Assembly (NCBI GenBank): GCA_040509495.1 | Contig: JBEVKW010000116.1 | Span: 1 to 14,143, forward strand | DNA from: Terrimonas_A sp040509495 | Lineage (GTDB): Bacteria; Bacteroidota; Bacteroidia; Chitinophagales; Chitinophagaceae | Length of the DNA stretch: 14,143 nucleotides | Direction of reading: 5' to 3' | In this document: one piece after another, positions 7,753 to 14,143 of the stretch | Layout: every line of letters begins with the position of its first letter | Position numbering within the stretch: the stretch's first letter is position 1 | Notes under the pieces: generated by a model | What the model was told of the DNA's origin: nothing | Database searches by the model: none | Seen by the model: only the letters and a program-made list of their open reading frames with translations | Program-made: the position numbers and the translations under genes

Positions 7753-7783
7753 CAAAGGTAACAGGGGTTTTGAAATAAACAAA
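7753..7783 (-). promoter_or_regulatory. Bacteroidota-type promoter of the lipoprotein gene
   Basis: On the minus strand TTTG (7783-7780), a 19-base spacer and TACCTTTG (7760-7753) match the known primary-sigma consensus of this phylum, TTTG / TAnnTTTG. The start codon is 25 bases downstream of the -7 element, leaving a short leader. It lies between the end of der and the lipoprotein gene, so the latter need not depend on read-through from der. Confidence 0.85.
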
Positions 7784-7897
7784 TCCTTAACAATTTTTTT
7801 ACTGGAAATCAGCGTGTTGTTCGAAAGACGCCCCTCTTCTTGCTTGTGCCACAACATCTTCCTGACCTTCAAGTCACGTAATCCCCATTCCAAAAGT

Positions 7898-9217
7898 TTA
7901 TTTTTTCCTGAAAAATATCCGTATCGGTACTCCGGTCAGGTCAAATTGCTGCCGAAGCTGATTTTCCAGGTAGTTCTTATAAGGCGTTTTGATATCATCG
8001 GGGAAGTTGCAGAAAAATGCAAACGAAGGCACTACAGTGGGCAACTGCGTTACGAATTTGATCTTGATGGAATGGCCTCGGACCACTGGTGCATGATAAT
8101 TCTCCACTGCTTTCAGCATCGCATCATTTAACTGTGATGTCGGCACTCTGCGTTTACGGTTCTCATATACTTCCAGGCCTACTTCGATCGCTTTGAAGAT
8201 CCTTGTTTTCTCCAGGGCGGAAATAAACAGGATCGGTACGTCGGTAAAAGGAGCAAGTCTTTTTTTCAAAGCTGCTTCATAGTCTTTTGCCGTGTTGGTT
8301 TCCTTTTTCAGAAGGTCCCATTTATTAACGAGCACCACCACACCTTTACCTTTTCTGGCAGCAAGTGCAAAGATGTTCAGATCCTGGGCGGTGATACCTT
8401 TTTCTGCGTCAAGGAGAAGAAGACAAACATCTGCTTCATCCAGTGCTTTGATCGCGCGGATCACTGAGTAGAACTCAAGGTCTTCATGCACTTTTGCCTT
8501 TCTGCGGATACCAGCAGTATCGATCAGTATAAATTCTTTCTGAAAAAGATTGTAGTGCGTGTGAATGGTATCGCGGGTAGTTCCGGCTATATCACTCACG
8601 ATCGTTCTTTCTGTACCCACGAGTGCATTCAGCAACGAGGATTTCCCAACGTTTGGCTGACCAATGATCGCAAACTTTGGAAGAGCCGCGATCTCTGCGG
8701 TTTCTTCTGCTGCATCATCTTCTGCCGTGATCAGTTTGGCTACCTCATCCAGCAGGTCTCCGCTACCGCTTCCGCTTGCAGCTGCTATAAAGAATGTATG
8801 TTCAAAACCGAGCGAATAAAACTCCGACGCATCGAGCAGATTATCGTTAGTATCTACTTTATTTACGGTAAGGAATACCGGCTTGGTACTACGACGAAGC
8901 ACATGAGCCATCGAATCATCCAGATCGGTCATTCCCGTATGTGCATCGACCATGAAAACGATCGCATCAGCTTCATCCACCGCGATCAATACCTGCTTGG
9001 CGATCTCTTTTTCAAATACATCATCGCTACCGGCAACAAACCCACCCGTATCGATCACGTTAAACGTTTTACCATTCCAGTCGGCTACACCGTACTGCCT
9101 GTCGCGCGTAACGCCACTCACATCATCCACGATCGCCTTACGCTGTTCGAGCAAGCGATTGAAAAATGTGCTTTTACCTACGTTGGGACGACCAACTATT
9201 GCTAATGTGAAACTCAT
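7898..9217 (-). CDS. der: Ribosome biogenesis GTPase Der (EngA)
   Basis: Der is an essential GTPase with two tandem G domains that acts in assembly of the 50S subunit. The 439 residues agree with the family. G domain 1 has GRPNVGKST (9-17), DTGG (56-59) and NKVD (119-122). After an acidic linker (about 165-177), G domain 2 has GQPNVGKSS (186-194), DTAG (233-236), NKWD (298-301) and SAL (333-335). The KH-like C-terminal domain covers about 357-439. All nucleotide-binding motifs are intact. The start MSFTLAIVGRPN is the natural one, with the P-loop at residue 9. It follows era on the same strand, 174 bases away across a repeat. No clear terminator follows its stop. Confidence 0.98.
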   Translation of the reverse strand: MSFTLAIVGRPNVGKSTFFNRLLEQRKAIVDDVSGVTRDRQYGVADWNGKTFNVIDTGGFVAGSDDVFEKEIAKQVLIAVDEADAIVFMVDAHTGMTDLDDSMAHVLRRSTKPVFLTVNKVDTNDNLLDASEFYSLGFEHTFFIAAASGSGSGDLLDEVAKLITAEDDAAEETAEIAALPKFAIIGQPNVGKSSLLNALVGTERTIVSDIAGTTRDTIHTHYNLFQKEFILIDTAGIRRKAKVHEDLEFYSVIRAIKALDEADVCLLLLDAEKGITAQDLNIFALAARKGKGVVVLVNKWDLLKKETNTAKDYEAALKKRLAPFTDVPILFISALEKTRIFKAIEVGLEVYENRKRRVPTSQLNDAMLKAVENYHAPVVRGHSIKIKFVTQLPTVVPSFAFFCNFPDDIKTPYKNYLENQLRQQFDLTGVPIRIFFRKK

Positions 9218-9263
9218 ATGTTCGAATAAATAAGTTATTAATGTTCTACGGATGGGGGGTGTG

Positions 9264-9369
9264 CGGTTTAACGGTTTAACGGTTAAACGTTTTAAAGTTT
9301 AAAGGTTTAAAAGTTTAAAGGTTGTGTATTTAATTTTCAAACTATCAAACTATTAAACTTTTAAACCCA
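9264..9369. repeat. AT-rich GTTTAAA-type intergenic repeat, copy 1
   Basis: A run of degenerate tandem units (GGTTTAACG, GGTTTAAA, AGTTTAAA) fills 9264-9321, and the complementary type (CAAACTAT, TTAAACTT, TTAAACC) fills 9338-9367. GGTTTAAAAGTTTA (9304-9317) has an exact 14-base complement at 9354-9367. The element can thus form a long hairpin between era and der. A related copy lies at 11661-11753. Such GTTTAAA arrays are familiar between genes in this phylum; their origin and role are unknown to me. Confidence 0.7.
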
Positions 9370-9392
9370 CTCTCTCCCTCTCTCTCTCTCCC
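9370..9392. repeat. Pyrimidine (CT)n tract at the end of era
   Basis: Twenty-three consecutive pyrimidines, mostly CT dinucleotides, end at the last base of the era stop codon. On the transcribed strand this reads as a GA-rich tract starting right after TAG. Length variation would not alter the protein. Confidence 0.75.
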
Positions 9393-10258
9393 TAATACCC
9401 ATACTCCTTCAGATGCAGGTCATTCTCTCTCCATTTCGGTTTTACTTTCACAAAAAGTTCGAGGAATACTTTCTGCTGAAGGAATGCTTCAATATCTTTT
9501 CTTGACTCAGTGCCCAGTTTCCGGATCATGGATCCTTTGTCGCCGATAATGATCGCTTTCTGTGTTTCGCGGTGAACGATGATATCCGCTACAATTTTCA
9601 CAAGAGTCGACTTTTCTTTGAACTCACGCACCTGGACCGCGGTATGATAAGGGATCTCATCCTGCACCAGTTCATATATCTTTTCACGGATCATTTCTCC
9701 TACAAAGAATTTTGTTGGCAGATCAGTGATATCATCTTCATTATAGAAAGGATCTCCTTCCGGGAGGATGTCAAGTATCGGCTTAAGGAAGTTCTTTATA
9801 TTGATGCCGCTGGTAGCAGAGATCGTGATCGTGCCTTTGCAATATTTCTTTGCAGTGAAGAACTCGATGGCTTCTTTTATCTTTTCCTGACTTGCGCGGT
9901 CGATCTTGTTGATCACTACCAATGCAGGAACTTTCAAGCGGAGGGCCTGGAATATAGTATCGCATTCTTCCCAGTTCTCATTTACATCAACAATGAGCAA
10001 TGCCATGTCTGCATCTTCCAGTGCACTTTTCACGGCCTGCATCATTTTTTCATGCAGTTTGTATTTGGGTTCGATAATGCCGGGCGTATCGGAAAAGATG
10101 ATCTGATAATCCTTTTCCGTCATGATAGCTTTGATACGATGACGTGTCGTTTGCACTTTGTGCGAAACAATAGCCAGCTTTTCTCCCATCAATGCGTTGA
10201 GTAAAGTGCTTTTTCCTGCATTAGGACGACCGAAGATATTTACGAATCCAGTTTTCAT
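9392..10258 (-). CDS. era: GTPase Era
   Basis: Era is a GTPase that binds the 3' end of 16S rRNA during 30S maturation. The 288 residues have the standard build: GRPNAGKST (10-18), TT of G2 (37-38), DTPG (57-60), NKID (117-120), SATS (147-150), then a C-terminal KH domain with its GDKG loop (239-242) that contacts RNA. I start at 10258 (MKTGFVNIFGRPNAGKST), because Era proteins of this phylum usually begin a few residues before the P-loop. An in-frame ATG nine bases upstream (10267) is also possible. It lies downstream of the tRNA-fMet terminator and has no promoter I can assign. Der follows on the same strand. Confidence 0.97.
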   Translation of the reverse strand: MKTGFVNIFGRPNAGKSTLLNALMGEKLAIVSHKVQTTRHRIKAIMTEKDYQIIFSDTPGIIEPKYKLHEKMMQAVKSALEDADMALLIVDVNENWEECDTIFQALRLKVPALVVINKIDRASQEKIKEAIEFFTAKKYCKGTITISATSGINIKNFLKPILDILPEGDPFYNEDDITDLPTKFFVGEMIREKIYELVQDEIPYHTAVQVREFKEKSTLVKIVADIIVHRETQKAIIIGDKGSMIRKLGTESRKDIEAFLQQKVFLELFVKVKPKWRENDLHLKEYGY

Positions 10259-10401
10259 TCTTATCAATTAATACACACACTGGGACTCGCAGGTCTTAAA
10301 AAGCAAAGGAGGTAATCAATCCGTACCAGTTGACTGCAACTGCCCAGAAAACGTAAACGTTAAAAAATCAAGCTGCTATTTCAGCAACTTTGCAGTTCAG
10401 A

Positions 10402-10443
10402 GGCGGAGGGTGACTCCTTCCGCCGTGGCGGATATGGCCTCCG
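10402..10443. repeat. GC-rich cluster of competing palindromes upstream of era
   Basis: GGCGGAGG (10402-10409) can pair with CCTTCCGCC (10416-10424, one bulge), and its part CGGAGG (10404-10409) can pair with CCTCCG (10438-10443). TCCGCC (10419-10424) also pairs exactly with GGCGGA (10427-10432). These are mutually exclusive folds. It sits between the tRNA terminator and era, in a stretch (10268-10460) without a credible gene. Its role is unknown. Confidence 0.5.
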
Positions 10444-10460
10444 AACGTTGTTAAAAAATG

Positions 10461-10486
10461 AAAAGTCCGCAATTTAGCGGACTTTT
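10461..10486 (-). terminator. Bidirectional-looking terminator after tRNA-fMet
   Basis: AAAAGTCCGC (10461-10470) and GCGGACTTTT (10477-10486) form a perfect ten-base stem with a six-base loop, starting seven bases after the tRNA 3' end. T-runs follow on both strands (minus strand: TTTTCATTTTTT). It separates the tRNA transcript from era. Confidence 0.88.
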
Positions 10487-10492
10487 TCTCTG

Positions 10493-10564
<72 letters not shown>

Positions 10565-10639
10565 ATGTATCGTTTACTAAAGTGTAATCTATGTCTCCAA
10601 TCGAACTCTTCCTCTTTTTCTTCATTCGCGATTGGTTTG

Positions 10640-10671
10640 CAAAGGTAAGGGCTTGATAAATACCAGCCAAA
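10640..10671 (-). promoter_or_regulatory. Bacteroidota-type promoter of tRNA-fMet
   Basis: On the minus strand TTTG (10671-10668), a 20-base spacer and TACCTTTG (10647-10640) match the phylum consensus. The -7 element is identical to the one before the lipoprotein gene. The tRNA starts 75 bases downstream, so a 5' leader would have to be removed by RNase P. Confidence 0.82.
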
Positions 10672-10738
10672 GTTTTTTTTCTTTTTTATCTGAAAAACAT
10701 TGCCGCTGTACCTCTTCGCATCTCAAATCAACATCTTA

Positions 10739-10785
10739 CCGTCCTTTCAGCCTGCGCGTTAATGAGCGGTCGGATGAAAGGACGG
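10739..10785. repeat. Long hairpin downstream of the DUF2807 gene
   Basis: CCGTCCTTTCA (10739-10749) and TGAAAGGACGG (10775-10785) form a perfect 11-base stem around a 25-base loop, about 40 bases after the stop of the minus-strand DUF2807 gene. No T-run follows on either strand, so it is not a standard terminator. It may act as a 3'-end stabiliser or belong to a dispersed palindrome family. Confidence 0.65.
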
Positions 10786-10824
10786 CAAGCACATCATTCT
10801 ATATATGAGTAACCATTCTCTGCC

Positions 10825-11538
10825 TTACGAGCCCCTCTTCACGCTGCTGGCACCGCTTGTCCTGATGTCCCGGATCGTACCTTCGCCCTTGTAACGCACA
10901 TCACTGGCTCCGCTTGCGGTAATAGACATTTCTTTGTTCACCTGGATGCGTACATCGCTGGCTCCAGACACATCTGCGGTACAATAATCGGCTGCAAGGT
11001 CGTAACATTTAAAGCTGCTGGCTCCGCTCGCATCGATCTCCAGCCGTCCTACCGTTCCTGTAAGTTTTACATCAGAAGCTCCGCTCAGGTCAAATGACAG
11101 TTTGGTGATGTTCACCTGGCCTGTCAGGTCGCTCGCCCCGGACAGTTCTATCTTGGCTCCGTCAGCTTTCCAAACGCCGACAATATCAACATCGCAGGCG
11201 CCGCTAACGTCCAGCTTATCCAGTTGCTTGAAAGAGATATACGCTTTCAGCTTTCTATCTCCCCTGCCCCAGCCTTTTTTCGGTTTATAATATATTTCCA
11301 GTACCCCGTTTTTCACTTCTACCTTGATGTCTTCCAGGTATTCGCGATCGGAAGCACTAACGGCCACAGATTCTTCATTGCTCTGCGACAGGAAAACATC
11401 AAAGGCGTTTGAAAGACGGATCACCGTAAAGTTCTTTGCTTCTCTCAGCTGCACATTCGGATCCTTGATGGCGTTCGGCTGCGCCAATGCCACCTGGCCC
11501 AGCGTCAAAAGCAGTAATGAGTAAAATATCTTTTTCAT
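10825..11538 (-). CDS. Head GIN domain-containing protein (DUF2807)
   Basis: A 237-residue exported protein of unknown function. The signal peptide is MKKIFYSLLLLTLGQVALA, with cleavage likely after Ala19. The body is a beta-solenoid-like DUF2807 domain, which begins around FTVIRLSNAFDVFLSQ (38-53). Seven SGA[SC]-type turns lie at residues 112, 133, 152, 171, 191, 209 and 228, spaced 18-21 residues, mostly as SGASDV. There is no lipobox and no C-terminal sorting domain, so it is probably periplasmic or loosely surface-located. DUF2807 is common in Bacteroidota and is sometimes labelled a putative autotransporter adhesin head, but its role is not established. It is divergent from the riboswitch-receptor unit. 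Confidence 0.9.
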   Translation of the reverse strand: MKKIFYSLLLLTLGQVALAQPNAIKDPNVQLREAKNFTVIRLSNAFDVFLSQSNEESVAVSASDREYLEDIKVEVKNGVLEIYYKPKKGWGRGDRKLKAYISFKQLDKLDVSGACDVDIVGVWKADGAKIELSGASDLTGQVNITKLSFDLSGASDVKLTGTVGRLEIDASGASSFKCYDLAADYCTADVSGASDVRIQVNKEMSITASGASDVRYKGEGTIRDIRTSGASSVKRGS

Positions 11539-11588
11539 ACAGTTTTTTTGATTTATTTAAAAGTATTACGCTGGATGTTTCGCGAAAG

Positions 11589-11618
11589 TTACAATGAATA
11601 ATAAATTTCTTAGCTTTG
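11589..11618 (+). promoter_or_regulatory. Probable promoter of the TPP riboswitch-receptor unit
   Basis: TAGCTTTG (11611-11618) matches the TAnnTTTG -7 element. TTA (11589-11591) lies 19 bases upstream where TTG is expected, so the -33 part is one base off consensus. A transcript from here would begin with the hairpin at 11620-11644 and include the TPP aptamer 170 bases later. Confidence 0.65.
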
Positions 11619-11619
11619 C

Positions 11620-11644
11620 ACGGTTCTTACCAGGCGAAGACCGT
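11620..11644 (+). other. Hairpin at the predicted 5' end of the receptor mRNA
   Basis: ACGGTTCTT (11620-11628) pairs with AAGACCGT (11637-11644) with one bulge around the loop ACCAGGCG. Placed right after the -7 element, it would sit at the very 5' end of the mRNA. Such hairpins can slow decay, but the role here is inference. Confidence 0.5.
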
Positions 11645-11660
11645 ACAGGTCAGATGATTA

Positions 11661-11753
11661 GGTTCAAAAGTTTAATTGTTTAAGGTTTAACGTTCCAAAC
11701 TGTTGCTGGTTTCAACGATTAAGCTATAAAACTATAGAACTTTTAAAACTCAC
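11661..11753. repeat. AT-rich GTTTAAA-type intergenic repeat, copy 2
   Basis: The left arm begins GGTTCAAAAGTTTAA, which matches 14 of 15 bases of the core of copy 1 (GGTTTAAAAGTTTAA). The right arm AAACTATAGAACTTTTAAAACTCAC also closely follows copy 1. The arms are imperfectly complementary: GGTTCAAAAGTT (11661-11672) faces AACTTTTAAAAC (11738-11749). It lies inside the leader between the promoter and the TPP aptamer, so it is probably transcribed there. Confidence 0.65.
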
Positions 11754-11792
11754 ACTTCTTCCGATTCGGTTCGTCCGGTAGTCTTTCAGCGT

Positions 11793-11871
11793 TTCCCGGG
11801 GTGTTTGTGGTGAAAGCCACGATCTGAGATTATACCCGTAAACCTGATCAGGGTAATGCCTGCGCAGGGAA
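11793..11871 (+). promoter_or_regulatory. TPP (THI-element) riboswitch
   Basis: The aptamer is complete. P1 pairs TTCCC (11793-11797) with GGGAA (11867-11871). P2 pairs GGGT (11799-11802) with ACCC (11834-11837), and P3 contains GTGG/CCAC (11807-11810 and 11817-11820). The conserved CTGAGA (11824-11829) binds the pyrimidine of TPP. The P4/P5 half has ACCTGATCAGGGTAATGCC and then GCGCAGGGAA in pattern. P5 is CAGG/CCTG (11849-11852 and 11859-11862). By family knowledge TPP binding lowers expression. The receptor start codon is 72 bases downstream. The leader between them holds a 13-base palindrome (11869-11881) and eight T (11915-11922). Confidence 0.96.
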
Positions 11872-11942
11872 GGAGTCCTTCATATGTCCTTTCTACAACA
11901 GCATTTCCCTCTCATTTTTTTAACCGTTTAAACAAACAAAAA

Positions 11943-14111
11943 ATGAAGAGGATTGCACTCATTTCATTTTCAATCGCTGGATGGTACGCCGCCACGGCCC
12001 AGCAAAAAGAAGTTGCCGACAGTTTCTATGCCCTTACGCCCGTAGAAGTGCGCGCTATCCGTGCCGGCGAAAAAGCCCCGTTTGCGAAATCCAATCTAAC
12101 CAAAACAGAGATCGGCAAAAAGAATCTCGGACAGGATATCCCATTCCTGCTGAATCAGACGCCTTCTGTGGTTGTTAACTCAGATGCTGGTACAGGCGTA
12201 GGTTATACCGGCATGCGCATCAGGGGTACTGATGCCACGCGTATCAATGTTACTTTAAATGGTATCCCATACAATGATGCGGAAAGTATGGGAACGTTCT
12301 TTGTTAACCTGCCCGACTTCACCTCTTCCGTTAATTCCATCCAGATCCAGCGAGGCGTGGGAACGTCCTCCAACGGAGCGAGTGCATTCGGTGCAACAGT
12401 AAGCTTATCGACCAACGAACTGAACAAAACATCCTATGCTGAGATCAACAACAGCTACGGATCTTTCAACACCTGGAAGAACACGGTCAAAGCAGGAACG
12501 GGTTTGATCGACGATCATTTCACCGTTGATGCCCGTCTCAGTCAGATCACGAGTGATGGCTACGTAGATCGCGCAAGCAGCCGTTTGCAATCGTTCTACT
12601 TATCCGGTGCGTATACGGGTGACAGATCATCACTCCGCTTCAACCTCTTCTCCGGTAAAGAAAAAACCTATCAGGCATGGAATGGCATTCCTGAAGCATC
12701 ATTAAAATCGGATCGCACGTTCAATTCAAGTGGCACAGATCGCCCCGGTGAGCCTTATGATAATGAAACCGATAACTACCGCCAGACTCATTACCAGCTT
12801 TTCTTTGACCATGCCCTGAGCAGCAAATGGCATTTCAATACGGCTGTGTTTATGACAAGAGGCCTTGGTTACTATGAAAACTATAAAGGCGAAGAAGCCT
12901 TCAGCGATTATGGCCTGCCGGACCTCACCATCAATGGCCAGCTTGTAACCGAAACGGATCTCGTCAGACAAAAATGGCTCGACAACTATTTCTACGGGCA
13001 GATCATTTCCACTCAATATAAAAGCGATAAGCACACCCTTACGATCGGCGGCGGCTGGACTGTTTATGATGGCAACCACCATGGTGATATCATCTGGGCT
13101 AAATACGGATTTGACCAGGGCGCACGGTATTATGATGTAGATGCGAAAAAATCTGACATCAATGCGTATGCGAAATGGCAGTTCCAGTTCAGCAAAGCAT
13201 TCAGCGCATTTACGGATGTTCAGTATCGCCGTGTACAGCACAGCATGAATGGGTTTGCAGACAGACCATCACTCTTTATCGACCGCAAATTCAATTTTGT
13301 AAATCCTAAAGCGGGATTGACTTTCTCAAAGAATGGCTGGCAGTCTTATATCAGTTACGCATTGGGACAAAAAGAACCGAACCGGGACGACTTTGAAGCC
13401 AGTGTCACCAATCAGCCAAAGAAAGAGATGCTGCATGATTTTGAAGGCGGTATCGAAAAAAGAGGAGCACGCTTTCAGGCGGGCGCCAACCTCTATTACA
13501 TGTCGTACAAAGATCAGCTTGTTCTTACAGGCATGATCAATGACGTAGGCGCCTATACACGCGTGAATGTGCCGAAGAGCTATCGCGCAGGTGTCGAACT
13601 CACCGGCGGCTATGTGTTCAATTCCTGGTTGAATGCCAATGCCAATATCAGTTTCAGCAAAAACAAGATCAAAGCATTTACAGAATATCTTGATGATTAT
13701 AATTCAATCTGGGAATGGATAGGCCAGCAGAACATCACACACAAAAACACGGATATCGCTTTTGCACCATCTGTGGTTGGTGGTCTTACCTTAAATGTCA
13801 CACCGGTGAAGAATCTTGAATTCGGTTTGATCAGTAAATATGTCGGTAAACAATACCTTGACAACACGCAGAATGATCTCCGTAAACTCAACTCCTTCTA
13901 CACACAGGATGCCCGTGCCATCCTGACTTTAAGAAACAAGATCTTCTCAGAATGGAATATCATCGGCCAGGTAAATAACGTATTCGACAGAAAGTATGAA
14001 CCCAATGGTTATACCTACGCGTATTTCCTTGATGGTGCTATCGCTGCCGATAATTATTTTTTCCCAATGGCGGGAACGAATTTTACGGTGGCGGTGAATA
14101 TTAAGTTGTAA
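11943..14111 (+). CDS. TonB-dependent outer-membrane receptor, probable thiamin(e) uptake
   Basis: A 722-residue TonB-dependent receptor. It has a signal peptide (MKRIALISFSIAGWYAATA), a possible TonB box around TPVEVRA (32-38), a plug domain (about 48-158) with MRIRGTD (91-97), LNGIPYND (105-112) and QRGVGTSSNGASAFGATV (136-153), and a beta-barrel to the end with strands of alternating aromatic residues. It lacks the N-terminal carboxypeptidase-like domain of SusC proteins, and no SusD partner is visible. The start at 11943 begins the signal peptide after an A-rich leader; an in-frame ATG at 11856 lies inside the riboswitch aptamer and is rejected. Placement behind a TPP riboswitch matches the thiamin-related outer-membrane receptors known in Bacteroidota, so the substrate is probably thiamin, TPP or a precursor. 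The last 32 bases of the window hold no gene. Confidence 0.92.
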   Translation: MKRIALISFSIAGWYAATAQQKEVADSFYALTPVEVRAIRAGEKAPFAKSNLTKTEIGKKNLGQDIPFLLNQTPSVVVNSDAGTGVGYTGMRIRGTDATRINVTLNGIPYNDAESMGTFFVNLPDFTSSVNSIQIQRGVGTSSNGASAFGATVSLSTNELNKTSYAEINNSYGSFNTWKNTVKAGTGLIDDHFTVDARLSQITSDGYVDRASSRLQSFYLSGAYTGDRSSLRFNLFSGKEKTYQAWNGIPEASLKSDRTFNSSGTDRPGEPYDNETDNYRQTHYQLFFDHALSSKWHFNTAVFMTRGLGYYENYKGEEAFSDYGLPDLTINGQLVTETDLVRQKWLDNYFYGQIISTQYKSDKHTLTIGGGWTVYDGNHHGDIIWAKYGFDQGARYYDVDAKKSDINAYAKWQFQFSKAFSAFTDVQYRRVQHSMNGFADRPSLFIDRKFNFVNPKAGLTFSKNGWQSYISYALGQKEPNRDDFEASVTNQPKKEMLHDFEGGIEKRGARFQAGANLYYMSYKDQLVLTGMINDVGAYTRVNVPKSYRAGVELTGGYVFNSWLNANANISFSKNKIKAFTEYLDDYNSIWEWIGQQNITHKNTDIAFAPSVVGGLTLNVTPVKNLEFGLISKYVGKQYLDNTQNDLRKLNSFYTQDARAILTLRNKIFSEWNIIGQVNNVFDRKYEPNGYTYAYFLDGAIAADNYFFPMAGTNFTVAVNIKL

Positions 14112-14143
14112 GACTTCGCCAGAAAAGTAAAAAGTCAAAATTA

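Noticed and set aside
7729..7893. N-terminal extension of the lipoprotein reading frame to 7893
   Set aside because: The extension would bury the signal peptide and lipobox inside the protein and crosses the consensus promoter.
8486..9205. Long plus-strand open frame (239 residues) opposite der
   Set aside because: Antisense to an intact essential gene with all G-motifs; no domain seen. The same applies to the 210-residue frame at 9572-10204 opposite era.
9264..9369. Considered a CRISPR array because of short repeated units
   Set aside because: Units are 7-9 bases, degenerate and without spacers of constant length; it is a hairpin-forming AT-rich repeat.
11856..11942. Upstream start of the receptor at 11856
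   Set aside because: That ATG is part of the conserved TPP aptamer (the TAATGCC segment), and the extension lacks a signal-peptide start; the ATG at 11943 begins a clear signal peptide.

Overview
The window looks like a chromosomal segment of a Bacteroidota bacterium, most likely of the Chitinophagaceae. This rests on the types of genes: a DUF4954 protein, a GIN-domain (DUF2807) protein, a secreted protein ending in a type IX secretion-like tail, and a TonB-dependent receptor behind a TPP riboswitch. It also rests on promoters of the TTTG / TAnnTTTG kind and on A-rich leaders without clear Shine-Dalgarno sites. The assignment is by recognition of protein and promoter style, not by a database search.

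Left part (1-5102, plus strand): about 550 bases of palindromic, A/T-run-rich intergenic repeats precede glmS (glucosamine-6-phosphate synthase). A perfect 24-base palindrome separates glmS from a large DUF4954 protein with a left-handed beta-helix-like region, whose stop codon overlaps the start of a small DUF1801 protein (ATGA). No glmS ribozyme is visible.

Middle part (5254-10671, minus strand): in transcription order these are an initiator tRNA-fMet with its own promoter and terminator, the GTPase gene era, an intergenic repeat, the double GTPase gene der, a 74-residue lipoprotein gene with a textbook promoter and terminator, and a 697-residue secreted protein with a C-terminal sorting-like domain. 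Era and Der are both ribosome assembly GTPases, and the initiator tRNA next to them makes this a translation-related cluster.

Right part (10739-14143): a DUF2807 head-GIN exported protein (minus strand) is divergent from a plus-strand unit. That unit has a probable promoter, a 5' hairpin, a second copy of the intergenic repeat seen between der and era, a complete TPP riboswitch, and a TonB-dependent outer-membrane receptor that is probably a thiamin(e) importer.

Most of this is ordinary chromosome. The points most worth a second look are the TPP-controlled receptor and its unclear expression platform, the small lipoprotein whose mature length and build resemble Braun's lipoprotein, the uncharacterised DUF4954-DUF1801 pair beside glmS, and several families of structured intergenic repeats.
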